Assembly (NCBI GenBank): GCA_030672115.1
Contig: DAOVGZ010000053.1
Coordinates: forward strand, 1 to 7,289
Direction: 5' to 3'
DNA from: a bacterium
GTDB taxonomy: Bacteria; Babelota; Babeliae; Babelales; Vermiphilaceae
Length of the DNA: 7,289 nucleotides
Positions within the stretch are counted from its first letter, which is position 1, and each line of letters opens with the position of its first letter. The notes under the pieces are model-generated. The model worked only from the letters and a program-made list of their open reading frames with translations, was not told the DNA's origin and did not search any database. Made by a program: the position numbers and the translations under genes. Positions 1 to 5,686 of this stretch are shown here, one piece after another.

Positions 1-219
1 AACAAATTCGGAACGAAGGTCGTGAGCTGAAGTATGTGCATTTGTATCAAAATCTGGATTGAATACAATTTGCATAAGTCCGCTTCGATCACGCAAATCA
101 ATAAAAATTAAACCGCCATGATCTCGGCGTCTGTGGACCCAGCCAGAAAGATGAATAGTTTTACCAAGTAAATCGCTGTTGACCAGTCCGCAAGACGTGG
201 TGCGCTCGAAAGATTTCAT
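1..219 (-). CDS. aspS: aspartyl-tRNA synthetase, N-terminal part (runs off the window)
   Basis: This is the first 73 codons of class II aspartyl-tRNA synthetase, which charges tRNA-Asp (and in some bacteria also tRNA-Asn) in the cytoplasm. The visible part is the OB-fold anticodon-binding domain. Residues 26-36 read GWVHRRRDHGG, followed by LIFIDLRDRSGLMQIVFNPD, the hallmark N-terminal block of bacterial-type AspS. The start ATG (complement of 217-219) is preceded by AAGGA at complement 227-231 with 7-base spacing, and nothing in frame upstream competes. The catalytic domain and the GAD insertion lie outside the window, so the discriminating versus non-discriminating type cannot be judged. 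The gene diverges from the ABC exporter genes. Codon use looks less AT-biased than in the neighbouring hypothetical genes, as expected for a conserved translation gene. Confidence 0.95.
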   Translation of the reverse strand, partial: MKSFERTTSCGLVNSDLLGKTIHLSGWVHRRRDHGGLIFIDLRDRSGLMQIVFNPDFDTNAHTSAHDLRSEFV

Positions 220-262
220 GACAATTTCCTTATCTAAATACATGAGGTTATGACCTATAAAA

Positions 263-290
263 AGTGTACTCAAGAGGGTATAATTGTCAA
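263..290 (-). promoter_or_regulatory. putative aspS promoter
   Basis: On the minus strand a perfect -35 TTGACA (complement of 285-290) is followed, after 16 bases, by TACACT (complement of 263-268), a 4 of 6 match to TATAAT. Transcription would start near 256, giving a leader of about 37 bases before the aspS start codon. This is a motif-based inference, but it is one of the better sigma-70-type promoters in the window. Confidence 0.5.
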
Positions 291-338
291 TTTTTAGGTT
301 TGTACTCCCTTTTTATTCTTGACTCATTTTTTTAGGTT
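291..338 (+). repeat. pair of 10-base direct repeats in the divergent promoter region
   Basis: TTTTTAGGTT occurs at 291-300 and again at 329-338, start to start 38 bases apart. The copies lie on either side of the plus-strand -35 box at 319-324, and the first copy abuts the aspS -35 box. In a T-rich region this can arise by chance. It could also be a pair of regulator half-sites. Confidence 0.3.
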
Positions 339-347
339 GTTTAGTAT
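319..347 (+). promoter_or_regulatory. putative promoter of the leader ORF and ABC exporter genes
   Basis: TTGACT at 319-324 (5 of 6 match to the -35 consensus) is followed, after 17 bases, by TAGTAT at 342-347 (4 of 6 match to the -10 consensus). Transcription would begin near 354. That leaves a 5' leader of about 240 bases before the ATPase start codon, enough for the leader ORF and hairpins described separately. Inferred from motifs only. Confidence 0.45.
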
Positions 348-357
348 CAATTTGATA
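345..357. promoter_or_regulatory. 13-base palindrome over the -10/start site, operator-like
   Basis: TATCAA (345-350), one central T, then TTGATA (352-357) form a perfect 6-1-6 inverted repeat. It overlaps the last three bases of the proposed -10 box and the predicted transcription start of the exporter transcript. This is a classic place for a repressor operator. No regulator gene is present in the window, so the cognate protein is unknown and the site is a hypothesis. Confidence 0.35.
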
Positions 358-396
358 TTATTTTTTTTCCAAATACATATCAGGGAGACTTGGATC

Positions 397-432
397 ATGG
401 AAATTTTCAACTTAATGGCTGTACGCTTATAA
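397..432 (+). CDS. putative 11-residue leader peptide upstream of the ABC exporter
   Basis: A short ORF reads MEIFNLMAVRL and stops with TAA at 430-432. It has its own ribosome binding site, AGGGAG at 382-387, 9 bases before the ATG. The ORF lies about 43 bases after the predicted transcription start and about 160 bases before the exporter ATPase. Its last codons and stop lie in the 5' arm of a hairpin that is followed by a T-rich run. This layout matches regulatory leader peptides whose translation decides whether a terminator forms, as in the B. subtilis bmrB leader ahead of the bmrCD ABC transporter and the erm/msr leaders. The start (M-x-I-F) is vaguely like the ErmC leader, but the arrest motifs known to me are not clearly present. 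Too short for coding statistics. Confidence 0.45.
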   Translation: MEIFNLMAVRL

Positions 433-486
433 GATTTTTTTGTAAAAATCTGTACAGTTTTTATCTTTTTTATTTTTTCTTTTATT
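419..486 (+). terminator. attenuator-like hairpin with T-rich tail in the exporter leader
   Basis: The inner stem AGATTTTT (432-439) pairs perfectly with AAAAATCT (444-451) around a TTGT loop. The outer stem CTGTAC (419-424) pairs with GTACAG (452-457), leaving a seven-base bulge (425-431) on the 5' side. T-rich sequence starts directly after the outer stem at 458 and runs to about 486. The inner stem is A/U-rich, so terminator strength is uncertain. A ribosome held at the end of the leader ORF (397-432) would cover the 5' arms and prevent the hairpin, which suggests transcription attenuation of the downstream ABC genes. Confidence 0.5.
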
Positions 487-501
487 GCGCATAGCGCCAA
501 T
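484..501 (+). promoter_or_regulatory. second leader hairpin
   Basis: ATTGCGC (484-490) pairs with GCGCCAAT (494-501) with one bulged C and an ATA loop. It is the most GC-rich spot in an otherwise A/T leader and sits between the attenuator-like T run and the ABC ATPase ribosome binding site. A third small stem, CAACA (546-550) with TGTTG (557-561), follows. These hairpins may protect or organise the 5' leader. No known riboswitch class is recognised. Confidence 0.3.
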
Positions 502-595
502 CGCCTTTATGTTTTATGTCATTAAATTTTTTATAAGCAAGTATGCAACAGTTTTTTGTTGGATGTGCTAATAAAAGTATATTAGGGAGCTCTTT

Positions 596-1333
596 GTGAG
601 TACAAAATTTTTAGAAATAGTAAATATAGAAAAACAGTTTGATGAAAAAAAAGCTTTGCGTGGTGTTACATTAACGCTAGAAGAAGGTGCAATTGTAGGA
701 TTGCTTGGTGTTAATGGTGCTGGAAAAACAACACTTTCTTCTATTATTGCAACTATTATTCCTCCAACGGCGGGGGATATTTTTTTTGAAGGTGATTCTA
801 TATACAAAAATATTGCACGGTTTAGAAAAAATATTGGTTATTGTCCTCAACAGGCGAATTTAAATAACCAATTAACTGTTGAACAAAATCTTATTGCTCA
901 TGGCAGATATTTTGGAATGAGTTACAAAAAATCTGTTGCTCGGTGTAAGGAGTTGGCTCATACCTTATTATTTACAGAGTATCTTGATTTTATCCCATCG
1001 AAACTTTCTGGTGGTTATAAACAGCGTGTTTCGATTGCGCGAGCATTAATGCATAATCCAAAATTAGTTATTTTAGATGAACCAACATCATCATTAGATC
1101 CACATATTAGAAAGCAGTTGTGGGAAGTTATTAAGGGATTAAAAAAAGAAGGAATCGCTGTTTTATTAACAACTCATTACATAGAAGAAGCAGAAGAGCT
1201 TTCTGATTATGTATGCGTTCTTGATAAAGGATTGGTTCGCTTGACTGGCACACCAAAAGATTTAATAAAAACATTTAGTAAAAAAAACTTAGAAGATGTT
1301 TTCATTCAATTAGCTCAAGAACAGGAGAAATAA
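596..1333 (+). CDS. ABC-2 type exporter, ATP-binding subunit
   Basis: This 245-residue nucleotide-binding subunit powers an ABC-2 (DrrA/NatA/CcmA-like) exporter at the inner membrane. All ATPase motifs are intact. Walker A is GVNGAGKTT at 38-46, the Q-loop glutamine is in CPQQ at 83-86, the signature LSGGYKQR is at 137-144, Walker B LVILDEP is at 157-163, the D-loop SSLD is at 165-168, and the H-loop histidine is H194 in LTTHY. Length is slightly short for the family (many are 240-330), lacking a long C-terminal extension. The start is GTG at 596, preceded by GGGAG at 585-589 with 6-base spacing. No in-frame ATG lies nearby, since the next Met is residue 108. The permease gene follows after 3 bases, so the two are one operon. 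The substrate (drug, lipid, polysaccharide or peptide) cannot be read from the sequence. The long structured leader suggests inducible expression. Confidence 0.93.
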   Translation: MSTKFLEIVNIEKQFDEKKALRGVTLTLEEGAIVGLLGVNGAGKTTLSSIIATIIPPTAGDIFFEGDSIYKNIARFRKNIGYCPQQANLNNQLTVEQNLIAHGRYFGMSYKKSVARCKELAHTLLFTEYLDFIPSKLSGGYKQRVSIARALMHNPKLVILDEPTSSLDPHIRKQLWEVIKGLKKEGIAVLLTTHYIEEAEELSDYVCVLDKGLVRLTGTPKDLIKTFSKKNLEDVFIQLAQEQEK

Positions 1334-1336
1334 TTT

Positions 1337-2122
1337 ATGAATATTTATTCTTATTTTCACGTTATAAAAGAGCTTGTTAAAACAGATTTAATAATTTTTA
1401 AAAAAATCGCACTCGACAAATGGGTAGATATGTTCATTTGGATTTCTACTATGACCTTAGTATTTGCTTACGTAATGCCATCATTTGGTCTGGTCAAATC
1501 TTATGGAGCTTTTATGGTTGCAAGTATGTGTTCAACTGCGGGGCTGTTTCAAGCCTTTGCATATATGGCAGAAATGGTTGCCGATTTTGAAGGTGATAAA
1601 ATTATTACATATCATTTTACGTTACCGATACCTTCGTGGTTAATTTTTATTCGATTTATTATTTATTACACCATAGCATTTATGTTTCTTGGTCTTTTGG
1701 TGCTTCCCGCAGGAAAAATAATGTTATGGAATTCTTTTTCATTAACAAATGTTCACTATGGAAAATATGCTCTTATTTTTATTGTAACGAATGTTTTTTA
1801 TGCAATTTTAGCACTATGGACAACCAGCTTTGTCCGTAGTCTTGTTCGTATAGATAGTGTATGGATGCGTATTATTTATCCATTATGGTTTTTGGGTTGT
1901 TTTCAATTTTCTTGGAAATCATTACATCAGGCATCGCCATTACTTGCATATATTGATTTGATAAATCCAATTACATATATTTCTGAAGGAACACGAGCTG
2001 CTATTTTAGGGCAAACAGGATCGTTAAATTTTTGGTGGTGTATTATTGCTATTATTGGATTTATTGTTTTTGGTGGTTGGCATGCAATTACAAGATTAAA
2101 AAAACGATTAGATTTTGTTTAG
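1337..2122 (+). CDS. ABC-2 type exporter, membrane permease subunit
   Basis: This 261-residue polytopic membrane protein forms the translocation pore with the ATPase encoded just upstream. About six hydrophobic segments are visible, roughly at residues 30-50, 56-78, 103-124, 144-164, 176-192 and 232-248, the usual ABC-2 permease topology. The motif NPITYISEGTRAAILG at 210-225 matches the conserved ABC-2 C-terminal element (NP-x-T/S-...-E-G-x-R) before the last helix. A short basic tail (RLKKRL) follows. The start ATG at 1337 uses AGGAG at 1323-1327, inside the end of the ATPase gene, consistent with translational coupling. One half-size permease with one ATPase implies a homodimeric A2B2 exporter of the DrrAB/NodIJ/Wzm type. 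The substrate is not deducible. NodJ/DrrB-like drug or glycolipid export are alternatives I cannot separate. Confidence 0.88.
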   Translation: MNIYSYFHVIKELVKTDLIIFKKIALDKWVDMFIWISTMTLVFAYVMPSFGLVKSYGAFMVASMCSTAGLFQAFAYMAEMVADFEGDKIITYHFTLPIPSWLIFIRFIIYYTIAFMFLGLLVLPAGKIMLWNSFSLTNVHYGKYALIFIVTNVFYAILALWTTSFVRSLVRIDSVWMRIIYPLWFLGCFQFSWKSLHQASPLLAYIDLINPITYISEGTRAAILGQTGSLNFWWCIIAIIGFIVFGGWHAITRLKKRLDFV

Positions 2123-2132
2123 ATATAAAAAG

Positions 2133-2150
2133 GTCCCGGGCAACCAGGAC
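2133..2150 (+). promoter_or_regulatory. GC-rich GNRA-tetraloop hairpin between permease and deaminase
   Basis: GTCCCGG (2133-2139) and CCAGGAC (2144-2150) form a seven-position stem with one C-A mismatch, closed by a GCAA tetraloop. A-rich sequence on the left and CTTTATT on the right could extend it through a three-base bulge. It begins 11 bases after the permease stop codon and ends 14 bases before the deaminase Shine-Dalgarno. It may be a weak terminator or an mRNA processing/stability element. The T tail is too poor for a confident terminator call. Confidence 0.4.
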
Positions 2151-2176
2151 GTGCTTTATTGTAAAGAGGATAAAAT

Positions 2177-2644
2177 ATGAATGTAGAAAAATATATGCGT
2201 ATGGCGATAGAAAAAACCAAAGAGGGTGTTGCTCAAGGACAATCTCCTTTTGGTTCTTGTATTGTTAAAAATGGTGAAGTTATTAGCTGTGAGCATAATG
2301 TTGTGTGGAAAACAACTGATATAACAGCACACGCAGAAGTGACAGCAATCCGCGCTGCGTGCAAAAAAATAAAGAGCATAGATTTATCTGGCTCTGTTTT
2401 GTTTTCTACATGCGAGCCTTGTCCGATGTGTTTTGCTTCATGCCACTGGGCAAAAATAGATAAAATAGTTTTTGGTGCCAGTATTACAGATGCACAAAAA
2501 GCAGGTTTTAATGAACTTACAATCTCGTGCGATACTATGAAAAATCTTGGTGGCAGTCATGTAAAAGTGGAAAAAGATTTTTTACACGATGAATGCGCTG
2601 CGCTTTTTGATCTTTGGAAACAACGGGGTGGGAAAAAATATTAA
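2177..2644 (+). CDS. zinc-dependent nucleobase/nucleoside deaminase (GuaD/TadA superfamily)
   Basis: This 155-residue cytosolic enzyme of the cytidine-deaminase-like fold hydrolytically removes an amino group from a base. The zinc site is complete. HAE at 52-54 supplies the ligand H52 and the proton-shuttle E54, and CEPCPMC at 79-85 supplies C82 and C85. PFG at 24-26, an AHAEVTAIRAACKK block, and the tail ending KKY resemble bacterial guanine deaminase (about 156 residues, also ending in Tyr). The DECAAL stretch at 138-143 and the FGAS segment at 99-102 also occur in tRNA adenosine deaminase TadA. The guanine deaminase assignment is favoured but not settled. The GuaD position usually occupied by a second acidic residue after GF reads NE here. 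The start ATG has AGAGGA at 2165-2170, 6 bases upstream. It lies 54 bases after the ABC permease and is probably partly co-transcribed. It converges on the next minus-strand gene with only 7 bases between stop codons. Confidence 0.85.
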   Translation: MNVEKYMRMAIEKTKEGVAQGQSPFGSCIVKNGEVISCEHNVVWKTTDITAHAEVTAIRAACKKIKSIDLSGSVLFSTCEPCPMCFASCHWAKIDKIVFGASITDAQKAGFNELTISCDTMKNLGGSHVKVEKDFLHDECAALFDLWKQRGGKKY

Positions 2645-2651
2645 ATTATTT

Positions 2652-2906
2652 TTATTTGTTTTTAGTCATTTTATAAGGGAGGTTATTTTTTGCTTCTTGC
2701 ACGTCTACATCAAAAATAATTTTGTTTTTTATAAGAGCAGTATTTTTTAAATAAAAATATTTGTATATAAAGCGTTTTATAGAATAAATTTTAGCAAAAA
2801 AACTATTTGATTTTTTAAGATGATTAGTAAAAGAAGTTTTACTAGAACATGATGCTGTTCCAGTAAAAACAAGCAATATAGTAAGAAGTAATTTTTTAAA
2901 AATCAT
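2652..2906 (-). CDS. small secreted protein, possible lipoprotein, unknown function
   Basis: An 84-residue protein I do not recognise. The N-terminus is a typical export signal: MIFKKLLL, then a hydrophobic run, then TGTASC at 15-20. Cys20 could be lipidated (lipobox-like TASC, although Thr at -3 is atypical). The mature part is Lys-rich with aromatic clusters (FIYKYFY at 46-52) and one hydrophobic patch (KIIFDVDV at 62-69). A short AAGG lies about 5 bases before the ATG (complement of 2904-2906). A perfect TATAAT (complement of 2930-2935) lies about 23 bases upstream of the start codon, without a convincing -35 box. The 143-residue secreted protein gene is immediately upstream on the same strand, with a 72-base gap. 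The base composition is very AT-rich. Existence as a gene is supported by the signal peptide but remains uncertain. Confidence 0.55.
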   Translation of the reverse strand: MIFKKLLLTILLVFTGTASCSSKTSFTNHLKKSNSFFAKIYSIKRFIYKYFYLKNTALIKNKIIFDVDVQEAKNNLPYKMTKNK

Positions 2907-2929
2907 AGTGCCTTCAAAGGTATAAAAAG

Positions 2930-2935
2930 ATTATA
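2930..2935 (-). promoter_or_regulatory. possible -10 box for the small lipoprotein gene
   Basis: The complement of 2930-2935 is a perfect TATAAT, about 23 bases before the start codon. No good -35 element lies 15-19 bases further upstream, and in DNA this AT-rich such a hexamer is expected by chance fairly often. Confidence 0.25.
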
Positions 2936-2978
2936 AATACGGCTTTTAATTAGTTTTTTCTGATGAAGTAAAAAGTTT

Positions 2979-3410
2979 TTATTGTTTTACTCCTGTATAA
3001 AAATAGGCAAATACTTTTTTAAGTTCAAAACATTCTTTTTTTTTGTTTGGGTTATTTTCTAAACATGTTTTAAAAATCAGTTGAATATTTTTTTTAGATT
3101 TTTCTATTTTTAAACCATTTTTTTTTCGTTGTTCGTTTAAAAATATTTGTAGTTTTTTTATAATGGCACGATGATTTTTATTTTTGAACGTGTTTAGATA
3201 TTCTGATGATTCAAGAACGGAGAGAATATCTTTTTTTAAGTTAACAGCTATTTTTTCTGGAGAGATTCCATTTTTTAAATTACTAATAATTTCTTTTTTT
3301 ATACTTTCGATAATCGGTACACAAGATTTTTGTAAGTTTTGATCCCTTGTTGATTGAATAAAAAAAGTACTAAAAAGAACGGTTGTACAAATAATTATTT
3401 TTATGTCCAT
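2979..3410 (-). CDS. secreted hypothetical protein, 143 residues
   Basis: The family is not recognised. The N-terminus (MDIKIIICTTVLFSTFFIQS) is a hydrophobic export signal or membrane anchor. A plausible cleavage is near residue 20-22. The rest is Lys-rich and looks mostly helical (segments near 34-47, 55-70 and 80-98). Three cysteines follow the signal (C30, C116, C127) and could form a disulphide outside the cytoplasm. The start ATG (complement of 3408-3410) has AAGGA about 6 bases upstream, a clear ribosome binding site. A possible -10 box TATACT (complement of 3453-3458) sits just downstream of the strong terminator at 3462-3499, so the gene likely has its own promoter. The sequence is strikingly AT-rich: 3121-3180 contains only 13 G or C in 60. 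A helix-rich, secreted, Lys-rich small protein would fit an envelope or host-directed factor, but that is speculation. Confidence 0.65.
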   Translation of the reverse strand: MDIKIIICTTVLFSTFFIQSTRDQNLQKSCVPIIESIKKEIISNLKNGISPEKIAVNLKKDILSVLESSEYLNTFKNKNHRAIIKKLQIFLNEQRKKNGLKIEKSKKNIQLIFKTCLENNPNKKKECFELKKVFAYFYTGVKQ

Positions 3411-3461
3411 AGAAATTCCTTTTTTAGTTTTTTAAAAGTGATCATAAAAATTAGTATAATA

Positions 3462-3499
3462 AAAAAGCGCCGATTGGAAAGTTCCAATCGGCGCTTTTT
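3462..3499. terminator. strong bidirectional intrinsic terminator
   Basis: GCGCCGATTGGA (3467-3478) pairs perfectly with TCCAATCGGCGC (3483-3494) around a four-base loop. The stem is flanked by A-tracts on the left (3461-3466) and T-tracts on the right (3495-3499, then ATTATTT), so it works in either direction. On the minus strand it lies 17 bases after the stop codon of the outer-membrane protein gene and is followed by a run of T, making it that gene's terminator. It separates that gene from the downstream small secreted protein gene. Confidence 0.93.
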
Positions 3500-3516
3500 A
3501 TTATTTACAAGAATAA

Positions 3517-5538
3517 TTAGAATTTGTATTCAAATCCAAAGTTGAAGGTATAAGCTAAATCTGTTCCAAGTCCTGGAGCAGCATCATCGTTATAACCTGT
3601 TTTATCTCTTCTGTCTAAAATCTTAAATTGTGCTGCATTCATTGGTTTACCTTTAACATCGTAAAAGTGACCACCTGGTACAAACAAAGAAAGAATACCG
3701 AACAGTTTTAGGTTTTTCATTAATTCTTTTTTGAAAAAGATGTTAAATTCTGTTCCTAAAAATGAACGTGATGGACAGCTAAGTACTGTATTTGTTTTAA
3801 GGTCAAAAGCTCTATCTGGAAATGTTTCCCAGTAAAATAAAACATTTGGATTAATGATAAGAGATTTTTCTCTATCTTTAGGTTCCCATGTTACACCGCC
3901 ACCGATAAGAGCAAGATTGGTAAATCCAGAAGCAAGTGCTCCAAATCTGTTTGTTTGACGTTCTGTTTCTGGGATATCAAGAGGAAGTCTTAATTTGCCT
4001 GCACTACCCAAGAAGAATGCACTTTTTACACGTTTGCCAGCATAAAGTTCTTGTAATCCGATAAAGCCTTTGTAATCACCATCGATAAGTGTTGCGTTTG
4101 GATCTTGGTCACCAGAAACATAAGCACCGGTTACGGCAAGACGTATATCGCGATTTTTAACAAACCATGCTGCATCAGTTACAAACATCCAACCTTTGTA
4201 AGTATTTTTGTATGGATCACGGAAACGATCTTTTGCATTAAAGAGTTCGTTTAATTGAGCGCTACCTGCTGCTGCTGGAATTAATGCCGCATTTTCAAAA
4301 TCAGTAGCAATTCCAAGGCTTTTACCATTTACAGAAGCTGCTTGTACAGAGCCGTTTACGAGTTTGCGTGCTGTTGAACCGGCAGCTGATGTTACGGTTC
4401 CATCTGAAGCGATAGCGGTAACAACGTGCGGAGCTTTGTAAGCGTTTTTATCAACAGTTGCGGCTTCATCAGAACATGGATTAACGTTTACATACACATG
4501 GCTATTAATATGTTGAACTAAGCCATTTCTGTTTTGTGTTTTAATAACGTTGCGATCCCAACCTTTTACGAATTGGCTACCGAGGTTAAATGCAGTTTCA
4601 AAGCCAAATTCAAATCGATCACTTACAAATTCACTTGCAAGACCAAGTGTTCCTAAAGTGCTTGTTGCATCAGCTAAAAATTCAACATTTTGTTCTGGAT
4701 CGCTGTTGAATACAAAGTATGGTTCAATATTTAATCGGCCATGTTTGTCATCATTAACAGGAGTAATATTTAATCTGCCTGCAATAGCATAATTAATTTT
4801 GCCAAAACCGCGTTCTGGTTTATTTAGCTTGCCGTACTGTTGGCCTAAGATTTTTTTACCAGTTTTTGACAAACTGTTACTGCGATTATCTAAAATTGCA
4901 GCATATAAATCATAAGACAATTTTTTTTCAACAATTTCACCAGAGAGTTTTGCGCCGAATGCATATTGATCAACGGCGCTATCAGAATAAAAACCTAAGT
5001 AGTTTGGAGAGACGGCATAGGCGCTACCAAGAGAAATTCCACGACCAAGTGCAAATGGGAAAGCTCCAAGAGTTAAGGTTTGGATTTTATCTAGAGAATT
5101 AATGCCAAGAGCTTTATTTAAAGAAAAATTTAGCCATGCTTCTCTCATCCAAAAAATATGACGCGCGATTGAGTGTTTATGATTTTGTCCTACAGCGTCT
5201 AATGTTTTAGTAGGTACTGTTGTTGTAGGTGCAATTTCAGAAGAACCCCAAACAGCTTTGCTTCGAAGAGAAAAACGAGCGTTAAGATAATCTAAGTAGC
5301 TTAAATCTGTATTTACATCGAGCGAATGTTTTGTGTAAATAATACGATCTTCTGGATTACAATTATTAAGTAAACTTATATTTTGTCCGTAATAAGTGTC
5401 ACCAGTTTTTAAAGTTCCAGAAACTTTCCATTTAAAAGGGCTTTCTTTTTTGGCAAGTTCTATACCTGAGGCAAAACAGAGAGAGGACATTAAAAATAAA
5501 GAAAGTGCTGTGAGGCTGCTTCTTATTTTTCGATACAT
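3517..5538 (-). CDS. large outer-membrane beta-barrel protein, porin- or export-channel-like
   Basis: A 673-residue outer-membrane protein. A signal peptide covers residues 1-23 (MYRKIRSS, a hydrophobic core, then CFA before SG). The mature chain has many alternating strands rich in Tyr, Phe, Gly and Asn, and it ends FNFGFEYKF, a beta-signal with C-terminal Phe recognised by the BAM machinery. Segments such as MREAWLNF (131-138), TLGAFPFALGRG (156-167) and SDSAVDQYAFGAKLSG (185-200) recall AlgE-like alginate-export or porin barrels, but I cannot assign a family firmly. A low-complexity Ala/Ser/Thr/Gly/Asn-rich stretch at about 358-430 is probably a surface loop or inserted region. Three cysteines (C60, C355, C588) remain after the signal. 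The start ATG (complement of 5536-5538) has AAAGGA about 6 bases upstream. A strong terminator follows the stop. The gene is transcribed alone, divergent from nfo. Likely role: substrate passage or surface exposure at the outer membrane. Confidence 0.85.
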   Translation of the reverse strand: MYRKIRSSLTALSLFLMSSLCFASGIELAKKESPFKWKVSGTLKTGDTYYGQNISLLNNCNPEDRIIYTKHSLDVNTDLSYLDYLNARFSLRSKAVWGSSEIAPTTTVPTKTLDAVGQNHKHSIARHIFWMREAWLNFSLNKALGINSLDKIQTLTLGAFPFALGRGISLGSAYAVSPNYLGFYSDSAVDQYAFGAKLSGEIVEKKLSYDLYAAILDNRSNSLSKTGKKILGQQYGKLNKPERGFGKINYAIAGRLNITPVNDDKHGRLNIEPYFVFNSDPEQNVEFLADATSTLGTLGLASEFVSDRFEFGFETAFNLGSQFVKGWDRNVIKTQNRNGLVQHINSHVYVNVNPCSDEAATVDKNAYKAPHVVTAIASDGTVTSAAGSTARKLVNGSVQAASVNGKSLGIATDFENAALIPAAAGSAQLNELFNAKDRFRDPYKNTYKGWMFVTDAAWFVKNRDIRLAVTGAYVSGDQDPNATLIDGDYKGFIGLQELYAGKRVKSAFFLGSAGKLRLPLDIPETERQTNRFGALASGFTNLALIGGGVTWEPKDREKSLIINPNVLFYWETFPDRAFDLKTNTVLSCPSRSFLGTEFNIFFKKELMKNLKLFGILSLFVPGGHFYDVKGKPMNAAQFKILDRRDKTGYNDDAAPGLGTDLAYTFNFGFEYKF

Positions 5539-5686
5539 ACTTTTCCTTTCGTGAAAAGATTAAAAATGTGGTAAAAAAATATATACGCAGCACGTTTAGC
5601 AGCGCATCTTCGACTTACTACAGGCTTTTTTAAGAAAAAAGAGACGAATGAGTTTAACTGATGATGTATACTCATAAGACGCATCC

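Noticed and set aside
568..807. 79-codon minus-strand frame overlapping the ABC ATPase start
   Set aside because: It is antisense to the conserved Walker A region, and its product matches nothing I recognise.
1636..2268. Two plus-strand frames in other phases over the ABC permease and the deaminase start
   Set aside because: Both are out of phase with the permease, whose membrane topology and conserved motif are clear. The Cys- and Tyr-rich products are typical of off-frame reading of T-rich DNA.
3354..3545. 63-codon plus-strand frame across the terminator
   Set aside because: It runs through the bidirectional terminator and over the ends of two minus-strand genes. The product is just the translation of A-rich sequence.
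4550..5102. Two plus-strand frames inside the outer-membrane protein gene
   Set aside because: They are antisense to a gene with a clear signal peptide and beta-signal, and have no independent support.
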